Shown in pieces: positions 1-5,048 of a stretch of DNA of 5,048 nucleotides. The notes beneath the pieces are model-generated. The model ran no database searches. It was not told the DNA's origin and saw only the letters and a list, made by a program, of their open reading frames with translations. The stretch's first letter is position 1, and each line of letters opens with the position of its first letter. The DNA comes from Deinococcus rhizophilus (lineage in GTDB: Bacteria; Deinococcota; Deinococci; Deinococcales; Deinococcaceae), in assembly GCF_030271215.1 (NCBI RefSeq), contig NZ_JASNGB010000203.1, positions 1 to 5,048 on the forward strand, in the 5' to 3' direction. The position numbers and the translations under genes are program-made.

Positions 1-2
1 TC

Positions 3-568
3 TTCAGCGTGCTGCTGCACGGGCCGCTGCCGCTGCCCGACCTCGCCCGGATGCCGCTGGCCGCCGGGGTCGCGCTGCACGCGGCGTGTGCCAGCTCAGG
101 GGTACGCGGTGGGCTGAAGTGGCCCAACGACCTGCTCGCGCCCGACGGCCGCAAGCTCGCCGGGATTCTGCTGGAGGCCGACCTGCGGGGCGAGGAAGCC
201 CGCCGCGCGGTGCTGGGCCTCGGGGTGAACGTGGCCGCCGCGCCCCCCGGTGCCGCCCACCTGCACGGGTTCCGGCCAGGGCTGACCCGCGCCGACCTGC
301 TCTCCCGCCTGCTGGCCGAGCTGGAGCGCTGGCTGGCCGCCCCACCGGGGGAGGTGCTCGCCGCGTGGCGACGCTCGAACCTCACCCTGGGCCGCGAGGT
401 CCGGGTCGTCACCGCCCGGGGCGAGGTGTCGGGCACCGCCCTCGATCTGGACGCGGGGGGCAGCCTCCTCGTCCGCCTGCCGGACGGGCCCACCGTCCCC
501 GTTCACGCGGGCGACGTGCAGCTCGTCGGCTCCCTTCAGGCCCCTTCCCGTCCCCAGGAGGACACCCC

Positions 569-572
<4 letters not shown>
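3..572 (+). CDS. birA: Biotin--[acetyl-CoA-carboxylase] ligase (BirA), 5' end cut by window
   Basis: BirA activates biotin with ATP to biotinyl-AMP and transfers it to a lysine of biotin-dependent carboxylase subunits in the cytoplasm. The frame is open from the left edge (it begins FSVLLHGPL), so the start and any N-terminal DNA-binding domain lie outside. What is visible is the second half of the catalytic domain: the GLKWPNDLL block (KWPND at 117-131), then GRKLAGILLEA with its lysine at 153-155, then VLGLGVNV, all hallmarks of the family. A small C-terminal SH3-like domain follows (LGREVRVV to VHAGDVQLVG, about 390-536). The TGA overlaps the ATG of bioY by 4 bases (ATGA), so the two are translationally coupled. 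Whether this is a regulatory BirA with a helix-turn-helix cannot be told. The internal GTG at 9 and ATG at 51 are not true starts, because family homology continues to the edge. The family assignment is very secure. Confidence 0.95.
556..561 (+). promoter_or_regulatory. Shine-Dalgarno of bioY
   Basis: Perfect AGGAGG inside the last codons of birA, seven bases before the bioY ATG. It fixes the bioY start and shows that bioY is initiated independently while also being coupled to birA termination. Confidence 0.85.
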
Positions 573-1162
<590 letters not shown>

Positions 1163-1182
1163 GCGGAAAGAAGAGCAGAGAC

Positions 1183-1221
1183 AAGGGCGGGCGCTCCGGG
1201 AGAGGGAGGCCCGCCCTTTTT
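1183..1221 (+). terminator. Rho-independent terminator after birA-bioY
   Basis: GGGCGGGC at 1185-1192 pairs perfectly with GCCCGCCC at 1209-1216. The stem is extended by AA/TT at its base and followed by TTTTT (1217-1221). The loop of about 16 bases can pair further internally. It lies about 20 bases after the bioY stop. The same hairpin read on the other strand is followed by a looser T/C-rich stretch (TTGTCTCTGCTCTTCTTTCC), so it may also serve the convergent GH2 gene, less efficiently. Confidence 0.85.
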
Positions 1222-1247
1222 CGGTGCTGATGTGAGGAGTTCCTCCC

Positions 1248-3113
1248 CTACGCCTCCGCCTCCTGGGTCTCGCGGTGCGGGGCTAGCGTCTCCTGGCGGT
1301 TGCGCCAGCGGGCCGAGTGGCCGAAAGGGTTGGCGAGGGGGTCGACCGCCATCTCGCGGGCGGTGCGGGGTCCCTGGGTGCTGCGGGCCAGCGTCCGCAG
1401 GTCGGCCTTGGGGCGGCGGTCCTCGTACAGCAGGCCGTTTTTCTCCTGAAAGGTGTCGGCAAGCTGGGTGTAGCAAAAGCCCGACAGCCCCTCGCAGGTG
1501 TGGATCACCGAGAGCAGCAGCGAGTAGTCGCTCAGGAAGGCCGTCTCGCTTTGCGACTGGCTGTAGCCCCAGCCGCTCTGCCGCCCCGGGATGTAGGCGA
1601 TGCCGCCGAACTCGGAAAGGATCACGGGCAGCCCGGCCTCGGGAATGTGCCCCAGCGTGATGAGGCGGTCGGCGGGCTGCTGGTGTTCGAGGGACATGCG
1701 GGTGGCGTCGAGGGTGCCGTAGCGGCGGCGCAGCAGCTCGGGGTCGTCGGCGTAGTCGTGGATGGTCAGCAGGTCGGTGGCGATATGCTCCCAGCCGTCG
1801 TTGCCGATCACCGGGCGGCTGGGGTCCAGCGTCTTGGTGAGGTGGTACAGCGCCCGCACGTAGTCGCGGTGGGCCGGGTTGTTGGGCAGGTCCGGCACCC
1901 CCCACGACTCGTTAAAGGGCACCCACGCCACGACGCAGGGGTGCGACAGGTCGCGGGTCAGCACCTCCAGCCACTCGCGCGTGAGCCGCCCGACCGCCTC
2001 GGGCGTGAAGCGGTAGGGGCTGGGCATCTCCTCCCAGACGAGCAGCCCCAGCACGTCGCACCAGTACAGCCAGCGCGGGTTCTCGATCTTCTGGTGCTTG
2101 CGGGCACCGTTGAAGCCCAGTTGCCGCGCCAGCTCCACGTCGCGGCGCAGTTCCTCGTCGGTGGCGGCGAGCAAACCTTCTGGCCAGTAGCCCTGGTCCA
2201 GCACCATCCGCAGGTAGTAGGGCCGCCCGTTGAGCAGGAAACGGTTGCCCGATACCCCCACCGACCGCAGCGCCGCGTAGCTGTGGACCCGGTCGAGCAG
2301 CACGTCGCCGCGCCACAGCTCCACGCAGGCCCCCAGCAGTTGCGGGTGCCCGGGGCTCCACAGCAGGTCGTTGCGGAAGTCGTCGATGCCGGGGTCGGCC
2401 AGCGAGAGTTGCCGGGCCATATGCCGGTGGGTCACGGCGTAGCGGTCGTCGATCAGGAGGGTGTCGCCCTGCCACAGCCGCACCCGCAACGAGAGGTCCG
2501 GCCCCAGGTCGCCCTGAAGCACGGCCCGCACCCCGATCTGCCAGCGCTGCATGTCGCTGGCCCAGGTCAGGTCCTGCAAGTAGGTCTCCGGCACCGGCTC
2601 CAGCCATACGTGTTGCCAGATGCCGGTCGTGCGGGGATACCAGATCGAGTGCGGCTCGCGCTGCCAGTCCTGCTTGCCGCGCGGCTGGGTCAGGTCGTGG
2701 GGGTCGTCCTCGGCCCGCACCACGACTTCCAGCGTGGGGCTGAAGGCCGCCTGTCGGGTCACCTCCGCCGTGAAGGGCGTGTGCCCCCCCTCGTGCTCGG
2801 CCACCAGGTCGCCATTCACCCACACGCGGGCGCGGTAGTCCACCGCCCCGAAGTGCAGCAGCAGCCGCCCAGCCCGTTCGTGGGCCTCCAGCGTCACCGC
2901 GCAGCCGTACCACACCACCCGGTGAAAGCCCCCGTCGTGAATCCCGCTGCGCACACTCTCGGGCGGGTAGGGCACCACGATCTCGCGGTCGAACACCACT
3001 TCCTCGGGATGAGACCACTGCGCGGCGTCGTCGAAGGCAAAGCGCCAGGCCCCGCCGAGGTCGCGCCAATGCTCGCGCTCCAGCAGCGGGGTGGGGTGGG
3101 TGGAATAGGGCAC
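1248..3113 (-). CDS. Glycoside hydrolase family 2 protein (beta-galactosidase/beta-glucuronidase-like)
   Basis: A retaining beta-glycosidase of family GH2, 621 residues, with no signal peptide and so probably cytoplasmic. Domain order, numbered from the GTG start: an N-terminal jelly-roll sugar-binding domain (about 8-175, with [15 protein letters not shown] at 87-101 and HEGGHTPF at 107-114), an immunoglobulin-like beta-sandwich (about 176-285), and a TIM barrel (about 287-600). The acid/base glutamate is E402 in VPFNESWG (codon 1908-1910). The nucleophile is E501 in ILSEFGG (codon 1611-1613). A conserved HDY lies at 452-454. The GTG at 3113 is chosen because AGGAG lies eight bases upstream and homology begins right after it ([14 protein letters not shown]). 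The ATG at 3179 would only add a 22-residue proline-rich tail with no family look. The gene is convergent with bioY and single. The barrel segment [10 protein letters not shown] replaces the usual SHYP-type motif, so the substrate (galactoside, glucuronide, mannoside or other) cannot be assigned. Confidence 0.93.
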   Translation of the reverse strand: MPYSTHPTPLLEREHWRDLGGAWRFAFDDAAQWSHPEEVVFDREIVVPYPPESVRSGIHDGGFHRVVWYGCAVTLEAHERAGRLLLHFGAVDYRARVWVNGDLVAEHEGGHTPFTAEVTRQAAFSPTLEVVVRAEDDPHDLTQPRGKQDWQREPHSIWYPRTTGIWQHVWLEPVPETYLQDLTWASDMQRWQIGVRAVLQGDLGPDLSLRVRLWQGDTLLIDDRYAVTHRHMARQLSLADPGIDDFRNDLLWSPGHPQLLGACVELWRGDVLLDRVHSYAALRSVGVSGNRFLLNGRPYYLRMVLDQGYWPEGLLAATDEELRRDVELARQLGFNGARKHQKIENPRWLYWCDVLGLLVWEEMPSPYRFTPEAVGRLTREWLEVLTRDLSHPCVVAWVPFNESWGVPDLPNNPAHRDYVRALYHLTKTLDPSRPVIGNDGWEHIATDLLTIHDYADDPELLRRRYGTLDATRMSLEHQQPADRLITLGHIPEAGLPVILSEFGGIAYIPGRQSGWGYSQSQSETAFLSDYSLLLSVIHTCEGLSGFCYTQLADTFQEKNGLLYEDRRPKADLRTLARSTQGPRTAREMAVDPLANPFGHSARWRNRQETLAPHRETQEAEA

Positions 3114-3121
3114 GCGGGAGA

Positions 3122-3126
3122 CTCCT
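3122..3126 (-). promoter_or_regulatory. Ribosome binding site deciding the GH2 start
   Basis: AGGAG on the minus strand, eight bases upstream of the GTG at 3113. No comparable site precedes the upstream ATG at 3179. This favours the shorter GH2 protein. Confidence 0.75.
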
Positions 3127-3241
3127 GGGATGGGGGGAGTGGAGGCAGGGCCGGGGGGCGGACGGGGTGGAGATGGCACACGCTACACGGTCTGGCGGGG
3201 GGGAGTGGGGGGTGGGCTACGGGGCGGGGAGGGGGCTTGGG
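3127..3241 (+). other. G-rich tract with G-quadruplex potential upstream of the GH2 gene
   Basis: On the + strand, G-runs of three or more occur at 3127-3129, 3132-3137, 3148-3150, 3153-3158 and 3164-3167. A denser second cluster has runs at 3197-3203, 3207-3212, 3214-3216, 3221-3224, 3226-3229, 3231-3235 and 3239-3241, with all loops of 1-4 bases. The second cluster satisfies the standard G3+ N1-7 quadruplex pattern more than once. The G-rich strand is the template strand for GH2 and its presumed 5' leader. I see no convincing -35/-10 pair for the GH2 gene in this region. Quadruplex formation is predicted from sequence only. Confidence 0.6.
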
Positions 3242-3310
3242 AACGCCCTGAAGATTAGGCTGGCCGTGCTGCTGCTGTCGGGAACGTAGGCGTGGGTGCG
3301 GAGGAGATGA
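3239..3310 (+). pseudogene. Decayed copy of the bioY 3' end (last 24 codons)
   Basis: These 72 bases align without gaps and in the same codon phase to bioY 1091-1162, from GGG (Gly175) through the stop codon, with 54 of 72 bases identical. Read in phase they give GNALKIRLAVLLLSGT, a TAG stop, AWVRRR and TGA. Intact bioY gives GDALKIGLAALLLPGAWALARRR and TGA. Fifteen of 23 residues match, including the terminal RRR. The bioY Trp codon has become TAG (3287-3289), and the motif Asp is now Asn. Ten of the 18 differences are G-to-A or C-to-T relative to bioY, and they are not concentrated at third positions, as expected for unselected decay. No clear bioY similarity is seen upstream of 3239, where the G-tract begins. 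It could be the end of a former second bioY gene, or a displaced gene end left by an insertion at bioY. I infer it is non-functional. Confidence 0.8.
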
Positions 3311-3326
3311 ATAATAGAGGAGTTGA

Positions 3327-3377
3327 ATGGCGGATATCTTGGAAAGGGATGCTAGCTTTACAAATAAGCGGGATTAG
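3327..3377 (+). CDS. Possible truncated gene start or micro-ORF (16 aa)
   Basis: An ATG at 3327 is preceded by AGAGGAG (3316-3322), a good Shine-Dalgarno sequence though slightly close (four bases). The ATG lies 16 bases after the TGA of the bioY remnant. It encodes MADILERDASFTNKRD and stops at TAG 3375-3377, overlapping the stop of the opposite-strand reverse transcriptase gene. The spacing and ribosome binding site look like the start of a former downstream gene of the old bioY copy, cut off where the acquired segment begins. It could equally be chance. No function is proposed. Confidence 0.25.
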   Translation: MADILERDASFTNKRD

Positions 3378-5008
3378 GATAAAGCAATTGAATTTCTTGT
3401 GGCGATCTCTGATACTCTTAGGCATAAGAACCTGTCGCCTCTGAATTCCTCAAGCGCACTTTGAAGCAATTTAGCCTTATCTCTCGTTGTTAATCTACTT
3501 TCCATATAGGCAGACAACAAAGAAAGCCTAGACATACGCCTATTTTTGTTCAATAATATTGATTTATCTGGATTGTAAATAGCTGCTGATTCAACTACCC
3601 TATCTAGTGTATGTAAAACGCGCATTCCCTCTTTTCTACCCGAGTTTGATATTTGATACCTAATTTTCCTGCGGGTTTGTTGGTCGGTTAAATAATATGA
3701 TGCGGCAACCTGTCGGGAGAGCCATTCAGATTCGGGCCAAAGTGTAGAAAATGCGTCTATGTAATTTGAGAGATCATCCATGTCGACATATTTTGCTAAA
3801 AAGCGAACTCCGCAAGAAAGTCTGTGAACTTCTGAATCTGCCTTATATGGTAAATTAAGGAAATGTTTTGTGAGAAATTTTAGATATTTGTCGTTTTCTG
3901 GCACATTCCAATCTATAATTATATCTATAATCTCCGAGAAAGATGAATCATCAATACAGTGTATACTAAGTAGATAAGAAACTACATCTCTCATCCTTCT
4001 TTTTGAGTAACCTACCTTCTTTAAATATCTAAATTGGTATGGCCTCATGCTAGGATAGCTTGTTAACGCATCAAAACTTATGACGTCACTTCTAACATAA
4101 CCTATCTTCATAAACATTGTAATATATCTAGTTACAACTTTGGACCAATTTCCTTGTCTTTTTCCGAACCACACCAATTCAAATTTCTCAATAATCTTTT
4201 GCTTTATATCATCTTGATAGAATTGAGTATACGTCTCAAACTGATCGGCTTTATTTTTCCAATAATTAGCTGTAGAATTCTCAGATGTGAAAAAATGAGC
4301 GGCAGCCTCCTTATCGTTCAATATTCTAGTTTTACCAACGTTTAATCTCACGCCAGATGAGTTGAGTAGCACCTCAAGGTTTTTGAGGGCGTTCTTTGCC
4401 TCTCCCAGACTATCAACGGCGAAGTCAATATCATCCATCCACCTTGCAAAATCACCTGACGAGGCTCTATTTAAATAATCATCGATGTCAAATAAAAAGA
4501 AATGAGCCAAAAGCCTTATGGCAGGTAGGTTTACTTGGGGTAGTCCCTGAGATATAACCCGTTCATACTCTGGCTTCCAAACAAACCTATTAAGCATGTC
4601 AAACAGAAATTCAACCACCGAGTATGAAATACCTGTCTTTGAAATTATTTTATTTCTTAACACTTCTAAATGTATAGTATCATAATAACTTGCAACGTCT
4701 GTCACTACGGTGAAGTTTCTCCTTTTCGAGAACATTTGTATCTCTGTTTGGTATTTGCCCCAGATTTTGCTCCAATGTGGATATGGGTCGCTAGGCAAAT
4801 CCTCCATACCTTTCATAGACTTCGATCTAATATAAAAAGATTTGGATGTCGGTTGACATTGCAATAAAGCTCCTTCAAGCTCATTATTTATACAGCTAAA
4901 TATTATTGCATCCTCAGGAAATACAATGACGATCCTTCTGGTGATGCCATTTCCCTTCTCAACTCGAAATTCATCATTTCTAAGAGATTCATAATCTCCA
5001 GATGCTCT
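3374..5008 (-). CDS. UG/Abi-like reverse transcriptase with long C-terminal region, 5' end incomplete or interrupted
   Basis: An RNA-directed DNA polymerase-type protein. Numbered from the TTG at 4864 (496 residues), the palm motifs are: motif A TDVASYYDTI with Asp56; motif B SQGLPQVNLPAIRLLA at 105-120; motif C RWMDDIDF with Asp144 and Asp145 (codons 4435-4430); motif D GVRLNVGKTRIL with Lys178. All three catalytic aspartates are present. After motif D come about 300 residues without maturase, endonuclease or protease signatures. They are rich in predicted helices, as in abortive-infection/defence reverse transcriptases (AbiA, AbiK, UG classes). Forty-eight further in-frame codons (5008-4865) still look like the finger region (EKGNGITRRIVIVFPEDAIIF), so the TTG is probably not the native start, although AAGGAG at 4875-4870 could support initiation there. 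An in-frame TAG at 5009-5011 closes the frame, and there is no ATG or GTG after it. The gene may be broken. A role in phage defence is inferred from the family only. The exact UG class cannot be assigned. Confidence 0.82.
   Translation of the reverse strand, partial: RASGDYESLRNDEFRVEKGNGITRRIVIVFPEDAIIFSCINNELEGALLQCQPTSKSFYIRSKSMKGMEDLPSDPYPHWSKIWGKYQTEIQMFSKRRNFTVVTDVASYYDTIHLEVLRNKIISKTGISYSVVEFLFDMLNRFVWKPEYERVISQGLPQVNLPAIRLLAHFFLFDIDDYLNRASSGDFARWMDDIDFAVDSLGEAKNALKNLEVLLNSSGVRLNVGKTRILNDKEAAAHFFTSENSTANYWKNKADQFETYTQFYQDDIKQKIIEKFELVWFGKRQGNWSKVVTRYITMFMKIGYVRSDVISFDALTSYPSMRPYQFRYLKKVGYSKRRMRDVVSYLLSIHCIDDSSFSEIIDIIIDWNVPENDKYLKFLTKHFLNLPYKADSEVHRLSCGVRFLAKYVDMDDLSNYIDAFSTLWPESEWLSRQVAASYYLTDQQTRRKIRYQISNSGRKEGMRVLHTLDRVVESAAIYNPDKSILLNKNRRMSRLSLLSAYMESRLTTRDKAKLLQSALEEFRGDRFLCLRVSEIATRNSIALS
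4870..4875 (-). promoter_or_regulatory. Shine-Dalgarno-like site before the TTG at 4864
   Basis: AAGGAG on the minus strand, five bases before TTG 4864. It lies inside sequence that still reads as reverse transcriptase fingers (codons for Glu-Gly-Ala), so it may be coincidental. If the upstream TAG is real, it offers a plausible route to a shortened 496-residue product. Confidence 0.3.
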
Positions 5009-5048
5009 CTAGGGGTCAAAAGTCAGATGGAGGCTTGAGAAGTCGGCT

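Larger units (their letters stand above)
3311..5008. other. AT-rich, probably horizontally acquired segment
   Basis: Base composition drops abruptly from about 70% GC to roughly 35-40% (one 60-base row at 3841-3900 is only about 27%). Codon use in the reverse transcriptase gene is correspondingly AT-rich (AAA, ATA, TTA, AGA common), unlike the C/G-ending codons of birA, bioY and the GH2 gene. The left edge coincides, within tens of bases, with the end of the bioY remnant. No terminal inverted repeats, integrase or transposase can be identified. The right edge may be at about 5010, where composition rises again, or outside the window. Confidence 0.75.

Noticed and set aside
86..568. Upstream extension of bioY to position 86
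   Set aside because: This part is birA read in another frame (Arg/Pro/Gly-rich). The ATG at 569 has the ribosome binding site and the normal BioY N-terminus.
1234..1246. GAGG-AGTT-CCTC mini hairpin just after the GH2 stop
   Set aside because: The stem has four base pairs with a minimal loop and no T-run. It is too weak to call as a terminator beside the strong hairpin at 1183-1221.
1912..3069. 385-codon minus-strand frame inside the GH2 gene
   Set aside because: Arg/Ala/Gly-rich out-of-frame translation of the GH2 gene, with no domain features.
1317..3251. 644-codon open frame on the + strand opposite the GH2 gene
   Set aside because: It is an antisense shadow of a high-GC gene. The translation is low-complexity Val/Gln/Gly/His-rich with no family motif, while the minus strand has clear GH2 domains.
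3311..3373. Terminator for the reverse transcriptase gene
   Set aside because: Only weak imperfect palindromes (around GCTAGC and GGATATC) occur, with no stem followed by a T-run on the minus strand.
3375..3471. Continuation of the micro-ORF frame past its TAG (DKAIEFLVAISDTL...)
   Set aside because: It looks protein-like for about 28 codons, but it is antisense to the reverse transcriptase C-terminus, contains the TAG and stops soon after. It is most simply a shadow.
4154..4345. Small + strand frame inside the reverse transcriptase gene
   Set aside because: Antisense shadow with no ribosome binding site or recognisable motif.
3374..5008. Group II intron, retron or diversity-generating retroelement
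   Set aside because: No intron domain V/VI hairpin, maturase X or HNH region, retron msr/msd-like inverted repeats, or template/variable repeat pair can be seen. The part upstream of the gene, where a retron RNA would lie, is mostly outside the window.

Overview
The window reads as a high-GC (roughly 70%) bacterial chromosome, most probably Deinococcus or a close relative. That assignment rests on base composition and on the general look of the BirA, BioY and GH2 proteins, not on any search. A strongly AT-rich block (roughly 35-40% GC) follows from about position 3311 to the right-hand end, and it differs so sharply from its left flank that horizontal acquisition is the simplest reading.

Left part (1-1221, + strand). 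The 3' part of birA (biotin-protein ligase, cut by the window edge) overlaps bioY (biotin-uptake S-component) by 4 bases. The pair is a biotin salvage unit: BioY brings biotin in and BirA attaches it to carboxylases. A GC-rich hairpin with a T-run ends the operon.

Middle part (1248-3113, - strand). A glycoside hydrolase family 2 enzyme converges on bioY. Its two catalytic glutamates are visible. The best start is a GTG at 3113 with an AGGAG ribosome binding site, 66 bases inside the longest open frame.

Junction (3114-3376). A very G-rich tract with G-quadruplex potential lies upstream of the GH2 gene. Directly after it is an in-phase, ungapped, 75%-identical decayed copy of the last 24 codons of bioY, including an internal stop and the original RRR-stop ending. 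A 16-codon micro-ORF with a Shine-Dalgarno sequence follows and stops inside the next gene.

Right part (3374-5048, - strand). A reverse transcriptase of the UG/Abi-like (defence-associated) type carries a long, probably helical C-terminal region. Its catalytic core is present but divergent (WMDD instead of YxDD, PQV instead of PQG). Reverse-transcriptase-like sequence continues upstream of the only standard start codon (TTG, 4864) until an in-frame TAG at 5009-5011, where base composition also shifts. The gene is therefore either interrupted or starts in an unusual way, and the window ends 37 bases later, so this cannot be settled here. No integrase, transposase, partner gene or ncRNA is visible next to the reverse transcriptase within the window.
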